Made by a program: the position numbers and the translations under genes. Positions 57,208 to 64,000 of a stretch of 64,000 bases of DNA are shown one piece after another. The notes under the pieces were generated by a model. It was not told where the DNA came from. It made no database searches and was given only the letters and a program-made list of their open reading frames with translations. The number at the start of each line of letters is the position of its first letter. The first letter of the stretch is position 1. The DNA comes from RYN-133 sp963785425 (GTDB taxonomy: Bacteria > Actinomycetota > Actinomycetes > Mycobacteriales > Jatrophihabitantaceae), in assembly GCA_963785425.1 (NCBI GenBank), contig CAWAVG010000003.1, forward strand, positions 434,001 to 498,000. Direction: 5' to 3'.

Positions 57208-58650
57208 TTACCAGGACGTGGCGACGAACGTGGTCTCGAGGTACTCGTCGATACCTTCGAAGCCGCCCTCGCGGCCCACGCCGGACTGCTTGACCCCGCC
57301 GAAGGGCGCCGCGGGGTCCGACACCAGGCCGCGGTTCAGGCCGACCATGCCGACCTCCAGACGCTCCGAGACGGCCAGCCCCCGCGCGAGCGAGCCCGAG
57401 TACACGTACCCGGTCAGGCCCATCTCGGTGTCGTTGGCGATGGCGAGCGCTTCCTCCTCGTCGGCGACGGTGATGATCGGCGCGACCGGCCCGAAGACCT
57501 CCTCTGTCGCGGCCGCCGAATCACGCGGGACGTCCGAGAGCACCGTCGCCGGATAGAAGAACCCTTCCCCGGACGGGCGCGAGCCACCGAGCACCACCTG
57601 CGCACCCGCGGCGACGGTGCGGTCGACCTTGTCGGCGATCCCGTCGACGGCCCGCGCGTTGATCATCGGGCCCAGCTGGGTGTCCTCGGACGTGCCCGCG
57701 CCCATCACCAGCGAGCCCATCCGCTCGGCGAGCTTGGCCGCGAACGCCTCGGCCACCGACGACTGCACCAGGAACCGGTTCGCGGCCGTGCACGCCTGCC
57801 CGCCGTTGCGCATCTTCGCGAGCATCGCACCGTCGACAGCGGCATCGAGATCGGCGTCGTCGAGCACGATGAACGGGTCGTTGCCGCCGAGTTCCATCGA
57901 GCAGTTCACGATCCGGTCGGCGGCCTGCCGCAGCAGCGTGCGGCCGACGTTTGTCGACCCGGTGAACGACAGCTTGCGCACCCGCTCGTCGGCCAGCGCC
58001 GTCTCGACGAGGTCACCCGGCTTGTCGGTCGTCACCACGTTCACCACGCCCGCGGGCGCGCCGGCCTCGGCGAGCAGCGACGCCAGCACCAGCGCCGTCA
58101 GCGGGGTGTCCTCGGCCGGCTTCAGCACGATCGTGCATCCTGCCGCGAGCGCCGGGCCGATCTTGCGCGTGGCCATCGCGGCCGGGAAGTTCCACGGCGT
58201 CAGCAGCAACGACACCCCGACCGGCTTGCGGAAGGTCAAGATGCGATTCGCTCCGGACGGGGCCATGCGCAGCTCGCCGCCGATGCGTACCGCCTCCTCG
58301 GAGTACCACCTCAGGAACTCGGCCGCGTAGACCACCTCGCCGCGTGCGTCGGTGAGCGACTTGCCCATCTCGAGCGACATCAAGTACGCGAGGTCCTCCT
58401 TGCGCTCGATCATCAGCTCGAAGGTGCGGCGCAGCACGACCGACCGCTCCCGCGGCGGGGTCGACGCCCAACCCGGCAGCGCGGTCGCCGCTGCCGACAC
58501 CGCGGCGGCGACGTCGTCGGCGGCCGCCCGGGGCACCGACGCGATCTCGGCACCGGTCGACGGGTTCAGGACGGCGAACGATCCGGCCGAACCTCCCGTC
58601 CACTTGCCGTCGACGAACATCTCGGTCGGGGTTCCGGTGGGCAACGTCAT
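57208..58650 (-). CDS. gabD: NAD(P)-dependent succinate-semialdehyde/aldehyde dehydrogenase
   Basis: A 480-residue aldehyde dehydrogenase. TPWNFPAAMATRKIGPALAAGCTIVLKPAEDTPLTAL is the cofactor loop, FTGSTNVGR the coenzyme turn, MELGGNDPFIVLDDADLD holds the catalytic Glu and NGGQACTAANRFLV the catalytic Cys. The best match from memory is succinate-semialdehyde dehydrogenase (GabD), which would link to 4-aminobutyrate breakdown; other semialdehydes are possible. The ATG at 58648-58650 has GGAGG unusually close, so the start is a little uncertain. Confidence 0.88.
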   Translation of the reverse strand: MTLPTGTPTEMFVDGKWTGGSAGSFAVLNPSTGAEIASVPRAAADDVAAAVSAAATALPGWASTPPRERSVVLRRTFELMIERKEDLAYLMSLEMGKSLTDARGEVVYAAEFLRWYSEEAVRIGGELRMAPSGANRILTFRKPVGVSLLLTPWNFPAAMATRKIGPALAAGCTIVLKPAEDTPLTALVLASLLAEAGAPAGVVNVVTTDKPGDLVETALADERVRKLSFTGSTNVGRTLLRQAADRIVNCSMELGGNDPFIVLDDADLDAAVDGAMLAKMRNGGQACTAANRFLVQSSVAEAFAAKLAERMGSLVMGAGTSEDTQLGPMINARAVDGIADKVDRTVAAGAQVVLGGSRPSGEGFFYPATVLSDVPRDSAAATEEVFGPVAPIITVADEEEALAIANDTEMGLTGYVYSGSLARGLAVSERLEVGMVGLNRGLVSDPAAPFGGVKQSGVGREGGFEGIDEYLETTFVATSW

Positions 58651-58826
58651 GCCTCCAGCTTGCCACTGAGCCACCCGGTGCCGACCAGCCATGGTGAACC
58701 CTGGATCAACGCATCGCGGCATCGCCGCGAAGTAGCGTTTTCCGCGCTTAGGCCGGCCCGTCGAGCGCCTCGTACCGACCGCCTTGCCGGGCTGGCCGCT
58801 CTGGCCATGGTCGTGGCGAGGCGCAG

Positions 58827-58982
58827 CTGACCAACCCGCGCACGGGCGCGGTGTTCGCCGACGTCGAACCGCTGGGGCCGGGGACGAGCGACTCGGTGCG
58901 GGTGAGCTTGTCCGCCGGTCCCTACACGTGGCGCTGTCTCATGGAGGACGAAGAGGGCATCACCGGCCGCACCAAGCACTAG
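58827..58982 (+). pseudogene. remnant of a secreted cupredoxin-like (EfeO/M75-type) lipoprotein
   Basis: A 51-codon open stretch, LTNPRTGAVFADVEPLGPGTSDSVRV then SLSAGPYTWRCLMEDEEGITGRTKH and a stop, resembles the middle of iron-uptake EfeO-type lipoproteins as I remember them. It has no start, signal peptide or metallopeptidase-like domain, and the frame upstream is not coding. It probably is a gene relic in the 430-bp gap between the aldehyde dehydrogenase and the hydrolase. The rest of that gap (58651-58826) shows nothing else I can support. Confidence 0.4.
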
Positions 58983-59001
58983 CAGCGCACGGCAGCCACC
59001 C

Positions 59002-59059
59002 GGCGCGTTGAGTGAATCAGCAACGAAATTTCAGTGCACAAGTATTCACTCAATGCGCC
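59002..59059. repeat. palindromic repeat, cluster I (GAGTGAATC type)
   Basis: The outer arms GGCGCGTTGAGTGAAT (59002-59017) and ATTCACTCAATGCGCC (59044-59059) pair at 15 of 16 positions around a 26-nt loop. Only one clear word pair is present, so this is a reduced or diverged member of the family. It follows the lipoprotein remnant by 19 bp, and its right arm overlaps the possible -35 (TTCACT, 59046-59051) of the hydrolase gene, followed by 17 bp and TAAGGT (59069-59074). Confidence 0.65.
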
Positions 59060-59080
59060 GGACGTGGTTAAGGTCAGCAC

Positions 59081-60337
59081 ATGCGCGCGGACGAGATGCG
59101 AGACAGCGGTGCATTGCTCGGCACGACACTGGACGAGTTCACCGAGATCGCGCGGGACGTCCACAAAGCCCTCGCCGGCCGGATCTTCCGGCTCTTCGGC
59201 CCTGCGGCGCGTCCTGCCCAGGTGCTGCACGACGCCATCGCCGTCACCGCGTACGCCGGTAGCCGCCTCGCCGTGCGCACCGTCCCGGCTGTGGTCGGCG
59301 CAGTCGCGGCGGAAACGGGCAAGGCCAGCGTCGACGCCTACGCCGACACCCCGCGCGGGCACTTCACGCTGAGCGCGCTCAGCGGGTTCTGGGGCGACCG
59401 GCTCGCCGAACAGCGTGCCGCGCTGGCGCCGGTCATGAGCGTGCGCACCCACGAGGGCTCGTTGCGCCGCATGCCCGGCAACGTCGCGCACGATACCGCG
59501 GCTCCGACCGGCAAGCTCATCGTCTTCCTGCACGGGCTGTGCGAGACCGACCGCTACTGGTGGTTCGGGGCCGAACGGGCGTGGGGGGATCCCGGCGTCA
59601 CCTACGGCTCGAAGTTGCGCGACGAGCGCGCCTGGACGCCGCTCTACATGCACTACAACTCCGGCCTGCACATCTCCGAGAACGGCCGACTGCTCGCCGG
59701 CTACCTCGAGACCCTCGTCGACCGATGGCCCGTGCCAATCACCGAGATCGCCCTCGTCGGCCACTCGATGGGCGGCCTCGTCGTGCGCTCGGCCGCGCAC
59801 CTGGCCGCCGAGCGCGATCTCGCGTGGGTCGCCGCACTGCGCCACATCGTCGGCCTCGGCACTCCCCACCTCGGCGCGCCGCTGGAGCGCTTCGTGAACG
59901 CCGGCACGCATGCCATGGCGCGGCTGCCCGAGACCCGTCCGATCGCGGCCTGGCTGAACCGCCGCAGCGTCGGCATCAAGGACCTGCGGCACGGCTCGGT
60001 GGTCGACGCCGACTGGACCGGCTTCGATCCCGACGACCCCACCGACCGCGTCACCGCCGCGACCCTGCTGCCAGGCGTGGCCTACTCGATGGTCTCGGCG
60101 ACGTTGTCGGAACGTCCCCACGGCCGGCTGGCCCACGACCTGCTGGTCGAGCACATCAGCGCGCACGGCACCGGCCGTCCCGACGCCGTGCGCCGGATCG
60201 AGTTCGAGGTCGACCGGCTGTTCCACATCGGCCGGCGCACCCACTTCCACCTGCTCAACGACCAGGCCGTCTACGACCGCCTGCGGGCGTGGCTCGACGG
60301 TGCCGACGGGGCGGCTCCTCCCGGCGAGGCGGTTTGA
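59081..60337 (+). CDS. alpha/beta-hydrolase (lipase/PGAP1-like)
   Basis: A 418-residue esterase or lipase. A helical N-terminal region of about 140 residues (with AVTAYAGSRLAVRTVPAVVGAVAAE) precedes the hydrolase domain: KLIVFLHGLCETDRYWW (oxyanion side), ALVGHSMGGLVVRSAAHLA with the nucleophile Ser, and GLGTPHLGAPLERFV. The catalytic His is probably near RRTHFHLLND. It has no signal peptide. The substrate is unknown; it resembles cell-associated lipases of actinobacteria. The ATG lies 6 bp after TAAGGT, so it may be leaderless. Confidence 0.85.
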   Translation: MRADEMRDSGALLGTTLDEFTEIARDVHKALAGRIFRLFGPAARPAQVLHDAIAVTAYAGSRLAVRTVPAVVGAVAAETGKASVDAYADTPRGHFTLSALSGFWGDRLAEQRAALAPVMSVRTHEGSLRRMPGNVAHDTAAPTGKLIVFLHGLCETDRYWWFGAERAWGDPGVTYGSKLRDERAWTPLYMHYNSGLHISENGRLLAGYLETLVDRWPVPITEIALVGHSMGGLVVRSAAHLAAERDLAWVAALRHIVGLGTPHLGAPLERFVNAGTHAMARLPETRPIAAWLNRRSVGIKDLRHGSVVDADWTGFDPDDPTDRVTAATLLPGVAYSMVSATLSERPHGRLAHDLLVEHISAHGTGRPDAVRRIEFEVDRLFHIGRRTHFHLLNDQAVYDRLRAWLDGADGAAPPGEAV

Positions 60338-60510
60338 CTAGAACACGTTCTCCTTCTGGGGTACCGTCCGCCCGGTGCCGAACCTGGACGGGCAGGAACG
60401 GACGGATCGGACCAAACCGGTCGTCGTCTGCGAGCCGGGGCGCACAATCGATCTGATCTTGGGTTGATCTTGCGGCTGATACCGGTGCTGGACTTGTTAT
60501 CGTCCGCGCC

Positions 60511-61281
60511 ATGTCGACTCCGCGCCAGCCGGCATGGATCCCGCCGCCACCACGATCGCCGCACCCGGTCGAGCCGGTGCACACGGCCCGGACCGAGCCT
60601 CCCGAGGCACACGGACAATCCGAAGCACACGCAGCCCATGACGCGCACGAGCACACCCGCCTCGCCCTGATCATCGCGCTGTCGATCGCCGTGGTCTCCG
60701 TGCTCGGCGCGATCGTCGGGTGGCGCGCGGAGGTGCACGCGTCGCTGGCCAGCCGCTACGAGCAGGACTCGGTGGCGACGTCGATCGCGCGCACCGCCGT
60801 GCAGGCGCAAGCGGAATCGGTCGCCGCGAAAGCAGCCTCGGAGTACGAGCACTACCTGCGGCTGGAGGACCAGGCCAACATCCTGTCCCCGGGCGCCTGC
60901 ACCGCCCAGGGATCGCGCGTCACGCTGCCCGACTTCGACGCCGGCGCGCTGTGCCAGACGAAGGTGCAGTTCTCCGACGACTCGGCCAACGCCTATCTCG
61001 ACGCCAACGGGAACTTCGACATCGACGCCTACGCGCGCGACTACGTGGCCGCGCAGGCCGAGCAGGACCAGCTCAACGCCACCGAGTACACCGACCGCGC
61101 CGAGCAGCAACGGCACAGCGAGGACAACATGCTCTACCTCTCGCTGTTCCTCGTCCTCGCGCTGGCGCTGCTGACGCTCGCGCGGCTCGGCAAGACCGTC
61201 CCCGCGCGGCTCGTGCTCGCCCTACCGGGCTGGCTGTGCCTGGTCGCCAGCGTCGTCATCCTCGTGTCCGAGGAGGTGTGA
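60511..61281 (+). CDS. membrane protein of unknown function (first of a pair)
   Basis: A 256-residue protein that I do not recognise. The Pro/His-rich cytoplasmic start (STPRQPAWIPPPPRSPH) leads into one membrane helix (LALIIALSIAVVSVLGAIVGW). An extracytoplasmic helical segment of about 140 residues with two Cys (SPGACTAQG and GALCQTK) follows, then two C-terminal helices (LYLSLFLVLALALLTLARLG and LVLALPGWLCLVASVVILV). TATCGT lies 7 bp before the ATG. The next gene starts 1 bp after its stop and has a related layout, so the two very likely work together. The upstream 173-bp gap shows nothing else. Confidence 0.75.
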   Translation: MSTPRQPAWIPPPPRSPHPVEPVHTARTEPPEAHGQSEAHAAHDAHEHTRLALIIALSIAVVSVLGAIVGWRAEVHASLASRYEQDSVATSIARTAVQAQAESVAAKAASEYEHYLRLEDQANILSPGACTAQGSRVTLPDFDAGALCQTKVQFSDDSANAYLDANGNFDIDAYARDYVAAQAEQDQLNATEYTDRAEQQRHSEDNMLYLSLFLVLALALLTLARLGKTVPARLVLALPGWLCLVASVVILVSEEV

Positions 61282-61282
61282 C

Positions 61283-62908
61283 GTGGTCGAGAACCCGCTC
61301 CACGAGGCGAACGAGCAGATCGAGCAGCTGGAGGAGAAACCGGAGTCACGCCTCAAGGTCGTGATCACGGTGACGATCCTGGTCGTCACGATGCTCACCA
61401 CCGCGGCGGGCGTGCTCGCCGCGATCTGGTCGGCCCACCAGTCGGAGACCCAGCGTGAGCGCCAGCAGGCCGCCACCATGAGCCTGCAGGAATCCGTCAC
61501 CGCGAACACGCAGCTGCGCGACGTCGACGCGCTCAAGGACGACATCAAGGAAGCGACCTGGCGCAAGACCTTCCTGCACGTCTACACGCTCGAGCTGACC
61601 GACCGCACCACCGTCGCCACGCTGCAGCGGCAGGCCGACAGCGCGGCAGCGGTCGCGAAACAGCTGTCGGCTCGGCTGCCGGCGGGCTCGCAGTCAGACG
61701 CGTACTCCGACAAGCTCTACGAGGGTTCGCTGGAGGATTCACAGCTCGCCTCGGCCTACGCGAAGGAGAGCGCGGGTTGGCTCGAGAAGCACAACGGTGC
61801 ATTGGCCGTGGTGAGCATCCTCGCCCTGTCGCTGTTCCTGCTCGGTCTCGCGCTCACGATCGGCAACCGGGCCACCCAGATCGGCTTCACCGGGCTTGCG
61901 ATGGTGATGACGGTCGTCGGCGGCGCGCGCCTGCTCGACGTGCAGCTGTCCGAGATCACGGCGCCGTCCGAGCAGTGCATCCACGTCGCCGCTACGGCCA
62001 ATGCCGACTTCGTCGTCAACAAGTACTCGGACGCCGCCACCAACCTGCAGAAGGTCGTCGCTTCGTGCCCCGACTACGTCGCCGCGTGGAGCTCGCTGTC
62101 GAATGCGTACTTCTACTACGGCGTCGCGTCGGCCAACAAGAGCATCGCGAAGACCGCGTGGCAGCGCGCCGAGCAGGCCGACGCGCGCGCGCTCGAGGTC
62201 GCCGACGTCAAGACCGGCGTGCTCTACAACGACCTGGCGTTCCTGCAGATCCTCAATCACGACTACGCAGATGCGGCCCGGAACCTCGACATGGCGCACA
62301 AGCTGTCGCCCGAAAGCCACTACGTGCTCGGGTCGCTCGCCGAACTGTCGATCGCCCGCGGCGACGACAAGGCCGCGGACGAGTACCTGAAGGAGGCGGC
62401 GCTCCCGCTGAAGGACGCGGGGCCCTACTTCCGCGACCAGTACTTCTTCACCAGCCTGCGCTACGACAGCGGCTACTTCGCCACGGCGGGCATCACGGGG
62501 CCGAAGGTCACCGGGTTCTTCGCACTCGCCCGCGAGTACGAGGCCGCGCTCGACGTGAAGTCCATGGCGCACCCGCTCGACACACACGGCGCGCAGGTGA
62601 ACGACCTGGTCTTCCGCAAGTCGAACACCGTGCTGGGGCGCACGGCCGGTTTCGTCACCATCGGCTTCGACTACCACGGGCTGCAGGTCGGCGACGTGAT
62701 CTCGCTGCGGTTCTACGGCTACAACGACACCTACTACGACCCGACGGCGTCGCTGACCGAGACCGTCACGGCCGGGAGCGCGTTGGTAGGCGACGGTACC
62801 GAGCAACCCGACACCGACTACCGGCTGAAGCTCTCGTACAAGTACGAGACGACCATGGAGGTCTACCTGAACGGCGTGTTCCAGGGGGAACTCACGTACA
62901 CACCGTGA
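61283..62908 (+). CDS. membrane protein with TPR-like repeats (second of a pair)
   Basis: A 541-residue protein. An N-terminal helix (VVITVTILVVTMLTTAAGVLAAIW), a helical segment of about 130 residues, and two further helices (LAVVSILALSLFLLGLALTIG; IGFTGLAMVMTVVGGARLLDV) copy the layout of the preceding protein. A domain of about 170 residues follows with TPR-like helices (NKYSDAATNLQKVVASCPDYVAAWSSLSNAYFYYG; LAFLQILNHDYADAARNLDMAHKLSPESHYVLGSLAELSI), and then a beta-rich C-terminal domain (VTIGFDYHGLQVGDVISLRFYGYND). The GTG has GGAGG upstream. Function unknown; the architecture suggests a membrane sensor or assembly factor. Confidence 0.78.
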   Translation: MVENPLHEANEQIEQLEEKPESRLKVVITVTILVVTMLTTAAGVLAAIWSAHQSETQRERQQAATMSLQESVTANTQLRDVDALKDDIKEATWRKTFLHVYTLELTDRTTVATLQRQADSAAAVAKQLSARLPAGSQSDAYSDKLYEGSLEDSQLASAYAKESAGWLEKHNGALAVVSILALSLFLLGLALTIGNRATQIGFTGLAMVMTVVGGARLLDVQLSEITAPSEQCIHVAATANADFVVNKYSDAATNLQKVVASCPDYVAAWSSLSNAYFYYGVASANKSIAKTAWQRAEQADARALEVADVKTGVLYNDLAFLQILNHDYADAARNLDMAHKLSPESHYVLGSLAELSIARGDDKAADEYLKEAALPLKDAGPYFRDQYFFTSLRYDSGYFATAGITGPKVTGFFALAREYEAALDVKSMAHPLDTHGAQVNDLVFRKSNTVLGRTAGFVTIGFDYHGLQVGDVISLRFYGYNDTYYDPTASLTETVTAGSALVGDGTEQPDTDYRLKLSYKYETTMEVYLNGVFQGELTYTP

Positions 62909-62943
62909 GCGGCGATCACCCGGCAAGCGGCATACTCGCCGAC

Positions 62944-64000
62944 GTGCCGACACCGATGTGGGTTCCTGATCCTGACGACGTCGCGGCAGCACAGCTCACC
63001 GCGTTCACCCGGCTGGCCGAACGCCGCAGCGGCACCACGTTCGACACCTACCGCGACCTGCTCGCCTGGTCGGTCGACGACCTGGCCGGGTTCTGGGGCT
63101 GCGTCTGGGAATTCTTCGACATCGTCGCCGAGACCCGCGGCGACACCGTGCTGGCGGACGAGACCATGCCCGGCGCCGTGTGGTTCCCCGGAACACGGCT
63201 CAACCTCGTCGACCAGGTCTTCCGCGATCGGCCCGAGACCGAGATCGCCATCCACGAACGGGACGAGGCCGGTCGCAGCGTGGACGTGACGTGGGGGCAG
63301 CTGCGCGCATCGGTGGCCTCGGTCGCCGACGCTCTGCGCGACCATGGCGTCGGCGTCGGCGACCGCGTCGTCGCCTACCTGCCGAACAGTTCGGAGGCCG
63401 TGATCGCCTTCCTCGCGACCGCGAGCGTCGGTGCGATCTGGTCGGCCTGCGGCATGGACTACGCGCCGGCGGCGGCGCTGGGCCGCTTCGCGCAGCTCGA
63501 TCCCGTGGTGCTGTTCGCGGCCGACGGCTACCGCAACGGCGGCCGCGTGCACGACCGTCGCGGCGCGGTGGCCGAGGTGCGCGCCGGCCTGCCGACCGTG
63601 CGCGCCACCATCGCCGTGGACCGGCTGGGCACAGCCCTGCCCGACGCCGTCGCGTGGGACGAGGTCGCCGCGAGACCGGCTGAGCTGTCGACGACGCCCG
63701 TCGACTTCGCCCACCCGCTGTGGGTGTTGTTCTCCTCCGGCACGACCGGCCTGCCCAAGGGCATCGTGCACGGACACGGCGGCGTGCTGCTCGAACATCT
63801 CAAGGCGCTGGCGCTGCAGTCGGATGTGCGCGTCGGCGACCGGTTCTGGTGGTACACCACCCCGAGCTGGATGATGTGGAACTTCCAGGTGGCCGGACTG
63901 CTCGTCGGCGCCACGATCGTCTGTTACGACGGCAGTCCCGCTTACCCCGACACCGACGCGTTGTGGGCCCTCGCCGCCGACCTGCGGGTCAACCTGCTCG
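62944..64000 (+). CDS. acetoacetyl-CoA synthetase (3' end outside window)
   Basis: The N-terminal about 350 residues of an acyl-adenylate-forming enzyme. MWVPDPDDVAAAQLTAFTRLAERR, WSVDDLAGFWGCVWEFFDIV, PGAVWFPGTRLNLVDQVFR and FWWYTTPSWMMWNFQVAGLL match acetoacetyl-CoA synthetase, which activates acetoacetate with ATP and CoA. VLFSSGTTGLPKGIVHGHGG is the ATP-binding P-loop. I take GTG 62944, because CATACT (62931-62936) lies 7 bp before it; an in-frame GTG at 62905 overlaps the previous stop (GTGA) and would add 13 residues. Confidence 0.92.
   Translation, partial: MPTPMWVPDPDDVAAAQLTAFTRLAERRSGTTFDTYRDLLAWSVDDLAGFWGCVWEFFDIVAETRGDTVLADETMPGAVWFPGTRLNLVDQVFRDRPETEIAIHERDEAGRSVDVTWGQLRASVASVADALRDHGVGVGDRVVAYLPNSSEAVIAFLATASVGAIWSACGMDYAPAAALGRFAQLDPVVLFAADGYRNGGRVHDRRGAVAEVRAGLPTVRATIAVDRLGTALPDAVAWDEVAARPAELSTTPVDFAHPLWVLFSSGTTGLPKGIVHGHGGVLLEHLKALALQSDVRVGDRFWWYTTPSWMMWNFQVAGLLVGATIVCYDGSPAYPDTDALWALAADLRVNLL

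Overview
The window is a stretch of chromosome from a high-GC actinobacterium. The evidence is strong G/C third-position codon bias, frequent GTG starts, F420 biosynthesis (CofC), an HU protein with a long Lys/Ala tail, an adenylylation-type GlnD/GlnK/AmtB set, a DivIVA-domain protein of the SepIVA kind and an MutT1-type Nudix-phosphatase fusion. The order ndgR-leuC-leuD-hup-mutT1-ppk-cofC-plsC-gpsA-ddl ... DUF3515-AsnC-thiL ... rpmB-DAK2-recG-rsmD-coaD-DivIVA-DUF177-rpmF-rnc-mutM-smc-ftsY ... amtB-glnK-glnD is the core gene order I recall from Streptomyces and relatives. The genus cannot be fixed from the sequence alone. I saw no tRNA, rRNA, CRISPR, IS element or prophage.

Layout. 1-4.1 kb: a partial PLP decarboxylase, then tesB, pyk and an APH-like kinase downstream of gltB. 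4.1-13.1 kb: nitrogen assimilation (gltB; amtB-glnK-glnD), with GlnR-type boxes before gltB and amtB. 13.1-18.7 kb: a small membrane protein, a TipA-like MerR regulator, the threonine-catabolic pair tdh-kbl, ftsY and an L,D-transpeptidase with foreign-looking codon use in its middle. 18.8-31.4 kb: one long minus-strand core block for chromosome organisation, repair, RNA processing, ribosome and CoA synthesis (smc to the DAK2 protein). 31.6-38.4 kb: rpmB, an AAA/LuxR regulator with a small HTH partner, a secreted beta-propeller protein, GNAT, thiL, an AsnC-like protein and DUF3515; this stretch carries about 13 apparent frame breaks. 38.4-44.8 kb: accessory fatty-acid block (MerR, thiolase, FadB-like, CaiB/Amacr), an ANT-like protein and a VOC protein. 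44.8-53.2 kb: pspC, ddl, gpsA, plsC, a decayed metallopeptidase, cofC, ppk, mutT1, hupB. 53.3-56.1 kb: leuD, leuC and their IclR regulator. 56.2-64 kb: a DUF559-like protein, a succinate-semialdehyde-type dehydrogenase, a lipoprotein remnant, an alpha/beta hydrolase, an unrecognised pair of membrane proteins, and a partial acetoacetyl-CoA synthetase.

The most unusual signal is a family of nine intergenic palindromic arrays (clusters A-I, 22.5-59.1 kb). Each array repeats one roughly 9-nt word, usually twice forward and twice inverted. In four of them (D, E, F, G) the geometry is identical: 9-10-9-8-9-10-9, 64 bp in total. The word itself differs between arrays (GAGTGGTCA, GAGTGGCGC, GAGTGACGG, CAGTGGTCA) but is matched within each array. 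All sit just 3' of a gene, within about 32 nt of its stop codon. I do not recognise this as a described element; it could be an RNA 3'-end structure, a protein-binding array or a non-autonomous mobile repeat.
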